Shown piece after piece: positions 1-5,268 of a stretch of 8,095 bases of DNA (positions within the stretch are counted from its first letter, which is position 1; every line of letters begins with the position of its first letter). The notes beneath the pieces are model-generated. The model worked only from the letters and a program-made list of their open reading frames with translations. It did not search any database and was not told the DNA's origin. The position numbers were made by a program, and so were the translations under genes. This stretch comes from Kiloniellaceae bacterium. Its GTDB lineage: Bacteria; Pseudomonadota; Alphaproteobacteria; Kiloniellales; Kiloniellaceae. The stretch spans positions 1 through 8,095 of the forward strand of contig JAJFGM010000445.1 of the NCBI GenBank assembly GCA_021776145.1. The letters are read 5' to 3'.

Positions 1-1084
1 CGAGCCGACGGTGCGCGACGGCCGGCTCTACGCCCGCGGCGCCTCGGACGACAAGGGGCCGTCGTCGATCGCGGTCGAAACCCTGGCGGCCTTTCTTGCC
101 GTCGAAGGCCAGTTGCCGGTGAACGTCAAACTGCTGCTCGAAGGCGAGGAGGAAGTCGGCAGCGCCACCCTTGGCGCGATCTTCGAGGCGCATCGCGACC
201 TGCTCACGGCGGACGCGGTCCTGTCGGCGGATGGCGGGCGCTGGCGCGCCGACCTGCCCAGCTTTGCCGTCGGCTCGCGCGGCATCGCCACCCTGGAAGT
301 GGGCGTAACCACGGCGGCCAAGGATTTGCACTCCGGTCGATACGGTGGGGCCGTGCCGAACGCCCTGCACGTGGCGGCGCGGCTGATCGCCAGCCTGCAC
401 GACGGCGACGGCGCGCCCGCCGTGCCGGGCTTCCTCGACGGTGTCGAGGAGCCCGACGAAGGCGTGCGCCAAGCGCTGGCCGCGATCCCCTTTGACGAAG
501 CGGCCTTCTACGCCGATATCGGCAGCGCCCCCGCCGGCGAAGCCGGGCGTGGCACGCTGGAGCGCCTGTGGTATCGGCCGACCCTTGACGCCAATGGCCT
601 GTGGGGCGGCTACACCGGACCCGGCAGCAAGACCGTCATCCCCAACCGGGCGCACTTCAAGCTGTCGATGCGGCTGGTGCCCGGGCAGGACCCACAGGCG
701 ATTGTCAAGGCGGTCACACGCCATCTCGAAGCGCACTGTCCCGCCGGCGCAAGCTTGGAGATCGGCGATGGTCACAATGCCGCCGCCTACCTGCTGGCCA
801 GCGACCATCCCTTGTTGACCGCCGCCGAAGCGGCGCTGGAGGCGACGACGGGGCGCCGTCCGCTGAGGGTACGCAACGGCGCGACCCTTCCGCTTTCGAC
901 CATTGTGCGCGAGCGGCTGGGCATCGACACGGTGATGTTTTCCTTTTCGACCTCCGACGAGGATTTCCACGCACCCAACGAATTCATCCGCCTGTCCGCC
1001 TTCGACGACGGTTTCGCCGCCTGGGTGGCGCTGCTGCGTGGGCTCGGGCGCCAGGACGCCTCCGACTATGCTGCCTTTCGCTGA
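1..1084 (+). CDS. M20 family metallopeptidase (dipeptidase-like), 3' part, 5' end outside window
   Basis: This is a zinc-dependent exopeptidase or amidohydrolase of the M20 (ArgE/DapE/CPG2/carnosinase) clan. The frame is open from the window edge, so the GTG at 11 is probably internal; roughly 100 N-terminal residues, including the first His-x-Asp metal site, are missing. Counting from nt 11, SDDKGP (residues 12-17) carries the bridging Asp, EGEEEVGS (44-51) the general base and ligand Glu pair, LSADG (71-75) another ligand Asp, HSGRYGG (107-113) the lid/dimerization His, and FHAPNEF (319-325) the last ligand His. The GxYTGPGSKTVIPN stretch after residue 195 is typical of the dipeptidase branch. 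All visible catalytic residues are present, so it should be active. The substrate is not determinable; peptides or N-acyl amino acids are likely. The protein is probably cytosolic, but the N-terminus is unseen. An intrinsic terminator follows at 1147-1182. Confidence 0.9.
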   Translation, partial: EPTVRDGRLYARGASDDKGPSSIAVETLAAFLAVEGQLPVNVKLLLEGEEEVGSATLGAIFEAHRDLLTADAVLSADGGRWRADLPSFAVGSRGIATLEVGVTTAAKDLHSGRYGGAVPNALHVAARLIASLHDGDGAPAVPGFLDGVEEPDEGVRQALAAIPFDEAAFYADIGSAPAGEAGRGTLERLWYRPTLDANGLWGGYTGPGSKTVIPNRAHFKLSMRLVPGQDPQAIVKAVTRHLEAHCPAGASLEIGDGHNAAAYLLASDHPLLTAAEAALEATTGRRPLRVRNGATLPLSTIVRERLGIDTVMFSFSTSDEDFHAPNEFIRLSAFDDGFAAWVALLRGLGRQDASDYAAFR

Positions 1085-1146
1085 GCAAGCCGGGTGAGGG
1101 GCAACAACGCCACACTGGAAAAGATCGAACCGCCAATGATTCGGAT

Positions 1147-1182
1147 CAGCCCGAACTAAGGAAGTTAGTTGGCTGTTTTTTT
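1147..1182 (+). terminator. Intrinsic (Rho-independent) terminator of the M20 gene
   Basis: CAGCC (1147-1151) pairs with GGCTG (1171-1175) and AACTAA (1154-1159) pairs with TTAGTT (1165-1170). This gives an 11-bp stem with a 2-nt bulge (CG, 1152-1153) and a GGAAG loop, followed immediately by seven T (1176-1182). It lies 62 nt after the M20 stop codon in the correct orientation. The shape is canonical; function is inferred. Confidence 0.8.
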
Positions 1183-1189
1183 AGTTATG

Positions 1190-1244
1190 AAGCAATCATT
1201 TCTCAAATCCACCGTCTTTTGGATTGCTTGGCGCTGTGGATTTG
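1190..1244. repeat. Two interleaved inverted repeats (pseudoknot-like) between convergent genes
   Basis: AAGCAATC (1190-1197) is complementary to GATTGCTT (1222-1229), and CAAATCCAC (1204-1212) is complementary to GTGGATTTG (1236-1244). The pairings interleave in an H-type pseudoknot topology. A third option, AATCCA (1206-1211) with TGGATT (1220-1225), competes with both. The stretch lies between the M20 terminator and the 3' end of the SET gene. It could shape the 3' end of the SET transcript, but no T-run follows on the minus strand, so it is not called a terminator. Confidence 0.5.
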
Positions 1245-1256
1245 GCGGAATCTCGA

Positions 1257-1763
1257 TCATATATTGTTAAGCTTGCGCTGAATATAGGCTGAAAAATAGC
1301 CGGCATATTTCCTCTGCAATTCGCGTTCGCGCCAATCCAAACCTGTAACCCGGCCGCGACATGAATCTGCCCCACAAATACAATTCATCATCAGGTTAGG
1401 TTCATTGTCGGTCATGGCGTAGTCCAAGGTCAGTTCTTCTCCAGATTCGATGTTACGCATGGCAACAAAGGTGATATCGCCCCACACGCCGACATTAGGT
1501 GCGCAGGAATGATTCAGATGCATCATCCCTGCTTCACGTTCGGACATTTCTACGGGTCCAATGAACAAGTCGTCCGCAATTTGAATTTCAGTCGGCCCGA
1601 GCAAAATATCCACCGCGTCGCGTTCGGCCGTCGTCATTACGTGGCCGCCTTTGACGACTACGATTTCGTGCTTACCAACAGCTTCGCGGGCAAACAGTCC
1701 GGTGCCGGAAATCCCACTCGTTCGCTTCTCGACTTTCGGTGAGTAGAAGTTAAGACATCGCAT
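1257..1763 (-). CDS. SET-domain protein with post-SET zinc motif (putative protein-lysine methyltransferase)
   Basis: This 168-residue protein is essentially one SET domain. SET proteins transfer methyl groups from S-adenosylmethionine to lysine side chains. Visible motifs are SGTGLFA (19-25, the SET-N glycine motif), NHSC (84-87, SAM binding and knot), GEELTLDYA (108-116, with the catalytic Tyr115) and a post-SET CxCx4C (Cys128, 130, 135) that with Cys87 can complete a zinc site. No signal peptide or membrane segment is seen. The ATG at 1763 is preceded by GGGAG at a long spacing of about 12 nt, so initiation may be weak. The gene is clearly AT-richer than the surrounding housekeeping genes and runs against both neighbours, which suggests acquisition. 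The substrate is unknown; a cellular protein is likelier than a host histone because nothing suggests secretion. The fold assignment is firm, the biological role open. Confidence 0.88.
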   Translation of the reverse strand: MRCLNFYSPKVEKRTSGISGTGLFAREAVGKHEIVVVKGGHVMTTAERDAVDILLGPTEIQIADDLFIGPVEMSEREAGMMHLNHSCAPNVGVWGDITFVAMRNIESGEELTLDYAMTDNEPNLMMNCICGADSCRGRVTGLDWRERELQRKYAGYFSAYIQRKLNNI

Positions 1764-1818
1764 GTCCCGATCGAACTCCCGTCCAGGAAATACAGTAGGC
1801 CATTTCTACGATAATTTG

Positions 1819-1847
1819 ATATTTCGCGGAGGACCTCTTCAGGACAA
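1819..1847 (-). promoter_or_regulatory. Possible promoter of the SET gene
   Basis: Read on the minus strand, TTGTCC (1842-1847) and AAATAT (1819-1824) are separated by 17 nt. They would start transcription near 1812, about 50 nt before the SET ATG. The -35 match is fair and the -10 match weak. The rest of 1764-1996 is non-coding by eye. Confidence 0.28.
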
Positions 1848-1996
1848 AAATACGGACGTCGTGGTGCCACTGCAATACGTCCGGATCATCTTCAACAGTC
1901 CCCATGTCCCTCTATATGAAAAGCGGGCGAAATCACACTTGATCGGGTGGGTGATTTATACCTTCCAAAACAGGAACGTTCTCGATATCGAAGGAA

Positions 1997-2016
1997 AAAA
2001 GGGGACACAATACTTA
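1997..2016 (+). repeat. Left inverted repeat of the RAYT element
   Basis: A 20-nt sequence containing the GGGGACA core, perfectly complementary to 2722-2741. The core lies upstream of the transposase start codons and may also overlap its expression signals. Confidence 0.85.
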
Positions 2017-2044
2017 ATTGCCTCCCGGCTCGCGCCCGCCTATT

Positions 2045-2719
2045 ATGACCGCCATGGCCCGGCTCGCCCGCATCGTCGTCCCCGGACTGCCGCATCACGT
2101 TACGCAACGCGGCAGCCGGCGCCAGCACGTGTTTTTCAGCGATGCCGACTACCGCTTCTATCTGAACCTGCTGGCCGACTTCACGCGCGAAGCCGGGACC
2201 GAGGTCTGGGCCTACTGTCTCATGCCCAACCACGTGCATCTCATCCTGGTGCCCTCGACCCCCGAAGGCCTGCACCGTTCGGTGCAGGAAGTACACCGTC
2301 GTTACACACGCCACGTCAATCGGCAAAAGGGGTGGAAGGGTTACCTCTGGCAGGGGCGCTTCGCCTCCTGTCCGATGGACGAAACGCATCTCTTGGCCGC
2401 GGCGCGCTATGTCGAGTTGAACCCGGTGCGGGCCGGGTTGGTGAAACGCGCCCGTGCGTGGCGTTGGTCGAGTGCCGTGGCGCATCTGACGGGCAAGGAC
2501 GACGGCATCGTCAGCCCGCAGCCCCTGCTGGACCGGCGGCCGGACTGGAAGGCATTCCTGAAGAAGGGCCTGGACGAAACCATGGCCGAGGCACTGCGTC
2601 GCGGCGAACGCACCGGCCGCCCGCTGGGCAGCGTGGACTTTATCGAAGATCTGGAGCGGCGAACGGGACGCACATTGAAGAAGCAAAAACCAGGGCGGAA
2701 GAGAGCCGGGGCCGAATGA
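2045..2719 (+). CDS. REP-associated tyrosine transposase (RAYT), Y1/HUH superfamily
   Basis: This 224-residue single-strand DNA transposase is of the IS200/IS605-related Y1 superfamily, RAYT branch. RAYTs nick and join single strands through a 5'-phosphotyrosine and are linked to REP/BIME hairpin dispersal. The opening LARIVVPGLPHHVTQRG (residues 7-23) is a hallmark. PNHVHLILVP (61-70) holds the HUH pair His63/His65. Tyr87 in HRRYTRH is the probable nucleophile. WQGRF (102-106) and YVELNPVRAGLV (122-133) are family signatures, and the GRPLGS...FIEDLERRTGR tail (191-209) with its basic end is usual. I chose ATG 2045; ATG 2054 (starting MARLARIVV) is equally credible, and an in-frame TTG at 2018 lies beside the left repeat. 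No clear ribosome binding site is seen. All catalytic residues are intact and the gene is not obviously decayed. Confidence 0.92.
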   Translation: MTAMARLARIVVPGLPHHVTQRGSRRQHVFFSDADYRFYLNLLADFTREAGTEVWAYCLMPNHVHLILVPSTPEGLHRSVQEVHRRYTRHVNRQKGWKGYLWQGRFASCPMDETHLLAAARYVELNPVRAGLVKRARAWRWSSAVAHLTGKDDGIVSPQPLLDRRPDWKAFLKKGLDETMAEALRRGERTGRPLGSVDFIEDLERRTGRTLKKQKPGRKRAGAE

Positions 2720-2721
2720 TA

Positions 2722-2741
2722 TAAGTATTGTGTCCCCTTTT
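2722..2741 (-). repeat. Right inverted repeat of the RAYT element
   Basis: Exact reverse complement of 1997-2016, beginning 2 nt after the transposase stop codon. Confidence 0.85.
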
Positions 2742-2758
2742 ATATGTCCCCTTTTATA
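2731..2758 (+). repeat. 14-bp perfect tandem repeat at the right end of the RAYT element
   Basis: TGTCCCCTTTTATA occurs at 2731-2744 and again at 2745-2758 without a spacer. The first copy overlaps the right inverted repeat; the second is an extra half-repeat ending 7 nt from the tRNA-Gln CCA end. It may be a second recognition site, or the scar of repeated insertion or slippage. Confidence 0.8.
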
Positions 2759-2765
2759 GAAGGAG

Positions 2766-2839
2766 TGGCTGGGGGACCTGGATTTGAACCAGGGCTGCTC
2801 GGGTCAGAGCCGAGAGTTCTACCGCTAAACTATCCCCCA
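2766..2839 (-). tRNA. tRNA-Gln, anticodon CUG, CCA encoded
   Basis: The minus strand folds into a 74-nt cloverleaf. The acceptor TGGGGGA pairs with TCCCCCA, giving the weak U1-A72 pair and G73 discriminator typical of glutamine tRNAs. The D stem is GTT/AAC, the anticodon stem CTCGG/CCGAG with loop CTCTGAC, the variable loop CAGC, and the T stem CCTGG/CCAGG with loop TTCAAAT. The genomic CCA is at 2766-2768. The anticodon CTG reads CAG codons, which dominate in high-GC genomes. No terminator is obvious after the 3' end, where the RAYT repeat lies only 7 nt away. Confidence 0.96.
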
Positions 2840-2901
2840 GCAGGGCCGGTTGCGGCCGCGAGTGCGGCGGTCTCCGGCGGCGCTGGTCGCGCGTGCGCCC
2901 T

Positions 2902-2931
2902 TATGTAGTCCGAGCGACCCCCCGATTTCAA
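2902..2931 (-). promoter_or_regulatory. Probable sigma-70 type promoter of tRNA-Gln
   Basis: On the minus strand TTGAAA (2926-2931) and TACATA (2902-2907) are separated by 18 nt. They would start transcription near 2895, about 55 nt before the mature tRNA 5' end. Match and position are good, but there is no direct proof. Confidence 0.5.
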
Positions 2932-2951
2932 CCGCTTTTGCTGTGCCGCGG

Positions 2952-2980
2952 CGCGCCGTCGTCATCGTCACGACGGCGTG
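2952..2980. repeat. Strong hairpin upstream of both tRNA-Gln and ppx
   Basis: CGCCGTCGT (2954-2962) and ACGACGGCG (2970-2978) form a perfect 9-bp stem around the 7-nt loop CATCGTC, extended by a G-T and a C-G pair. No T-run follows on either strand, so it is not a standard terminator. It lies about 20 nt upstream of the proposed tRNA promoter and could be an operator or a transcript-folding site. Confidence 0.4.
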
Positions 2981-3203
2981 AAGTCTCGGCTATGGCCAGT
3001 CGCTTGGCGAAGGGATTAGACTGGCGGAGGCATACGACGCTGGCCGGACGTCCGATGTTTCGGGCGGCGGCGAATAAGCTCCGCCATAAGGGGTCCGGCT
3101 GTGCCGGGGGAATTTGAACTGTTTGAGGGCTGGAGACTTGGCGGTTTATGCCGAAGGCCATGGCGAGGATAGGGCGCACGGAAGAACGTCGCGGGGCGCG
3201 GGG

Positions 3204-4211
3204 GTGGCCGACGAGGTCTATGCCGCGCTCGATCTCGGCACCAATAACTGCCGCCTGTTGATTGCCCATGCCAACGCCGAGGCGGCAACTGGTTTTCGCG
3301 TCGTCGACGCCTTTTCGCGCATTGTCCGCCTGGGCGAGGGCCTGGCCAGCAGCGGCCGGCTTTCCGACGCGGCCATGCGGCGCACTTTGTCGGCGCTGCG
3401 GATATGCGCCGGCAAAATGCGCCGGCGCGGCGTCACCCGGGCCCGTGCCGTCGCCACCGCGGCCTGCCGCGACGCCGTAAACTGCGAAGAATTCGTCGCT
3501 CGCGTCGAATCCGAAACCGGCATCTGTCTCGATGCGATCAGCGGCCGCGAGGAGGCGCACCTGGCGATCCACGGCTGCGCCCCGCTAATCGACCCATGCC
3601 GCGCCGACGCCCTGGTCTTCGACATCGGCGGCGGCAGCACCGAGGTTTCCTGGCTCGGGATCGACCCCGGCGACGGGGCGCTGCACCTCAAGGACTGGCG
3701 CTCGATCCCCTATGGTGTCGTTTCTCTGGCCGAACGCTACGGCGGCCGCGAGGTAACGCGCGAGACCTTTGCCCGCATGACCGACGAGGTAAGCCGTGCC
3801 TTGGCGCCCTTCGAGGCGGACAACGGCCTTAACGCGCGGGCGCGCAATGGCGATCTGCAAATGCTGGGAACCTCGGGCACGGTGACGACCCTGGCTGGCG
3901 TGCACAAAAGACTGGCGCGTTACGACCGCGACGTCATCGACGGTGTTTTCCTCGACATGCCGACCGTGCACGCCACCATCGACCGGGTTGCCGACATGGG
4001 CTATGACGAACGCGCGGCGCATGGTTGTATCGGCCGCGACCGCGCCGATCTGGTTATTGCCGGCTGCGCGGTATTGCTGGCGCTCTGCAGAATTTGGCCG
4101 GTCGCCGGCCTGCGCGTCGCCGATAGGGGCTTGCGTGAAGGCATCCTCTACAATTTGATGCAGCCGGCGGGCACGGTCACCGGTCGTGACCTCGAGGCCC
4201 GGGCGCCCTGA
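3204..4211 (+). CDS. Ppx/GppA family phosphatase (exopolyphosphatase / guanosine pentaphosphatase)
   Basis: The ASKHA-fold phosphatase hydrolyses terminal phosphate from polyphosphate or pppGpp, linking phosphate storage and stringent response in the cytosol. In the 335-residue form, ALDLGTNNCRLLIA (residues 8-21) is the phosphate-1 loop, ATAACRDA (85-92) a family block, SGREEA (113-118) carries the catalytic Glu, FDIGGGSTE (139-147) is phosphate-2 and LGTSGT (221-226) the adenosine-side loop; RVADRGLREGIL (304-315) closes the domain. It is the short form without the C-terminal HD-like domain of E. coli Ppx/GppA. I chose GTG 3204, just before the conserved domain, although the frame opens at TTG 3114. 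rlmE follows on the same strand about 105 nt later, so co-transcription is likely. Whether it prefers poly-P or pppGpp cannot be read from the sequence. Confidence 0.9.
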   Translation: MADEVYAALDLGTNNCRLLIAHANAEAATGFRVVDAFSRIVRLGEGLASSGRLSDAAMRRTLSALRICAGKMRRRGVTRARAVATAACRDAVNCEEFVARVESETGICLDAISGREEAHLAIHGCAPLIDPCRADALVFDIGGGSTEVSWLGIDPGDGALHLKDWRSIPYGVVSLAERYGGREVTRETFARMTDEVSRALAPFEADNGLNARARNGDLQMLGTSGTVTTLAGVHKRLARYDRDVIDGVFLDMPTVHATIDRVADMGYDERAAHGCIGRDRADLVIAGCAVLLALCRIWPVAGLRVADRGLREGILYNLMQPAGTVTGRDLEARAP

Positions 4212-4291
4212 GGGGCCGAAACCAAGGCGGACGAAAGCAGGCGAAGATGACGAGATTGCTGTGGCTGGTTGGCCGGGTTGCCGCGACCCAG

Positions 4292-4319
4292 AGCTGGCAA
4301 GCGTGAGCTGGCGAGCGTG
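4292..4319 (+). repeat. 14-nt tandem duplication at the rlmE start region
   Basis: AGCTGGCAAGCGTG (4292-4305) is followed directly by AGCTGGCGAGCGTG (4306-4319), with one mismatch. Each copy ends in GTG. The unit is not a multiple of three, so the GTG at 4303 reads into a stop after five codons, whereas the GTG at 4317 opens the rlmE frame. Confidence 0.8.
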
Positions 4320-5120
4320 AGTCGGAAGCGCGGCGCTTCGGGAAGCGGGGCGAGCACGACTGGTCGCAGCACGACTGGTCGCAGCACGACTGGGCGGGGC
4401 ACGACTGTGCGGGGCACGACTGGGCGGGGCAGCCAGCCGTCCGGACGCGAGATGACGGTGCGCGTCAAGACGGCCAAGCGGCGCTCGAGTTCCTCGGCCC
4501 GCTGGCTGGAGCGACAGCTCAACGACCCCTACGTCGCCGAGGCCGCCAAACTCGGCTACCGCTCGCGCGCCGCCTTCAAGCTGGCGCAGCTCGACGACAA
4601 GTTCCAGTTCCTCAACCCCGGCGCGCGGATCGTCGATCTCGGCGCGGCGCCCGGCGGCTGGCTGCAGGTTGCCGCCAAACGCTGCGGGCCCAAGGCGCAG
4701 ATCGTCGGCATCGATTTGCAAGAGGTCGATCCGGTGCCGGGCACGCTCTGCCTTCTCGGCGACTTCCTGGCCGAAGATGCTCCGGCGCGGCTCAAGGCGG
4801 CGCTAAACGGTGCGGCCGACGTCGTGTTGTCCGATATGGCGGCGCCCTCGACGGGGCATTCCAAGACCGACCATCTGCGGGTCATGGGCCTGGTCGAAGT
4901 GGCGCTGGAGTTTGCCGAAGAGGTATTGGCACCGGGCGGCAGTTTTGCCGTCAAGGTGCTGCAGGGCGGCACCGAGGCGGGACTGCTGAATCGATTGAAA
5001 CGCGTCTTTGCCAAGGTGCGCCACGTCAAGCCGGCGGCCAGCCGTGCCGATTCGTCGGAAATGTATCTCCTGGCGACCGGTTTTCGTGGCGGCAAGCCCT
5101 CTGCGGGCGATTCCGAATAG
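4317..5120 (+). CDS. rlmE: 23S rRNA (uridine-2552-2'-O)-methyltransferase RlmE (FtsJ/RrmJ)
   Basis: RlmE methylates the 2'-OH of U2552 in the 23S A-loop late in 50S assembly, using S-adenosylmethionine. Numbered from GTG 4317 (267 aa), VKTAKRR (50-56) starts the conserved region, RWLERQLNDPYV (62-73) and YRSRAAFKL (81-89) follow, VDLGAAPGGW (106-115) is the SAM loop, and the K-D-K-E catalytic tetrad is Lys88, Asp173 (LSDMAAP), Lys213 (FAVKVLQGG) and Glu248 (SSEMYL). The protein is longer than E. coli RlmE (about 209 aa) because of a basic Ser/Thr/Gly/Arg-rich N-terminal tail of about 45 residues built on a 15-nt repeat; such tails are common in alphaproteobacterial RlmE. Other in-frame starts are TTG 4269 and ATG 4452, the latter giving 222 aa without the tail. 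The start is uncertain, the identity is not. Confidence 0.95.
   Translation: MSRKRGASGSGASTTGRSTTGRSTTGRGTTVRGTTGRGSQPSGREMTVRVKTAKRRSSSSARWLERQLNDPYVAEAAKLGYRSRAAFKLAQLDDKFQFLNPGARIVDLGAAPGGWLQVAAKRCGPKAQIVGIDLQEVDPVPGTLCLLGDFLAEDAPARLKAALNGAADVVLSDMAAPSTGHSKTDHLRVMGLVEVALEFAEEVLAPGGSFAVKVLQGGTEAGLLNRLKRVFAKVRHVKPAASRADSSEMYLLATGFRGGKPSAGDSE
4353..4427 (+). repeat. Five tandem 15-nt repeats encoding (S/G)TT(G/V)R in rlmE
   Basis: The first two units are identical (AGCACGACTGGTCGC); the other three differ by a few substitutions. Units begin at 4353, 4368, 4383, 4398 and 4413 and encode STTGR three times, then GTTVR and GTTGR. Because the unit is a multiple of three, copy-number change alters only the length of the basic tail. 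This resembles a coding minisatellite. Confidence 0.9.
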
Positions 5121-5175
5121 AAAAGTGAATCAAGGCGTTGAGGCGGTCCTTTGGTTTTGCCGTGAACCCGCCTTG

Positions 5176-5212
5176 GGGCGCTTGGCGGCGCCCGCGTATT
5201 CCGCTTTTTTTT
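5176..5212 (+). promoter_or_regulatory. Hairpin and T-run between rlmE and guaB (weak terminator or leader structure)
   Basis: GGGCGC (5176-5181) pairs with GCGCCC (5188-5193) around a 6-nt loop. Eight T lie at 5205-5212, but 11 nt after the stem, so it is not a canonical terminator. A TATGAT at 5227-5232 could serve as a -10 element for guaB, without a clear -35. I see no known purine riboswitch architecture. Confidence 0.25.
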
Positions 5213-5257
5213 GCTGGGCCCATGTGTATGATGCGGCGCCACTCCCACCTACCAGCT

Positions 5258-5263
5258 AGGGGA
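5258..5263 (+). promoter_or_regulatory. Ribosome binding site of guaB
   Basis: AGGGGA ends 5 nt before ATG 5269, the best Shine-Dalgarno match in the window, and it settles the guaB start. A 22-codon open frame from ATG 5222 overlaps the guaB start out of frame, with no sign of conservation visible. Confidence 0.7.
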
Positions 5264-5268
5264 TCGGC

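Larger units (their letters stand above)
1997..2741 (+). mobile_element. RAYT-type single-gene element bounded by a 20-bp perfect inverted repeat
   Basis: A 745-bp unit contains one Y1/HUH transposase gene between AAAAGGGGACACAATACTTA (1997-2016) and its exact reverse complement (2722-2741). The transposase stop codon lies 2 nt before the right repeat. The AT-rich ends contrast with the high-GC gene. This fits RAYT genes, which are typically flanked by short inverted repetitive sequences that they may mobilise. No target duplication was identified, and the exact boundaries are uncertain because an extra partial repeat copy follows to 2758. Confidence 0.75.
2840..3203. other. Gene-free stretch between divergent tRNA-Gln and ppx
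   Basis: This 364-bp stretch holds the tRNA-Gln promoter (2902-2931), the hairpin 2952-2980 and the 10-bp palindrome CGGACGTCCG near 3044. No convincing plus-strand promoter for ppx was found. Short open frames are present but lack coding signs. The ppx frame itself stays open back to a TTG at 3114, so the last 90 bp may be coding. Confidence 0.6.

Noticed and set aside
1171..1176. Possible attachment-site duplicate of the tRNA-Gln 3' end in the M20-SET spacer
   Set aside because: Only about six bases near GGCTG match, which is expected by chance, and no integrase is present.
1762..2724. Plus-strand open frame starting at the SET ATG and running through the RAYT gene
   Set aside because: Its second half is the out-of-frame reading of the RAYT gene and its first 80 residues match no family I recognise. 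A gene interrupted by the RAYT insertion cannot be excluded, but nothing supports it.
2893..3117. Small plus-strand open frame before ppx
   Set aside because: It overlaps the tRNA promoter and hairpin region, has no ribosome binding site and shows no recognisable protein features.
4353..4427. CRISPR-like array
   Set aside because: The 15-nt units are contiguous without spacers and lie in the rlmE reading frame.
5121..5268. Purine riboswitch in the guaB leader
   Set aside because: The leader is short and no conserved three-way-junction core or loop-loop motif of purine or PRPP/ppGpp aptamers was seen.
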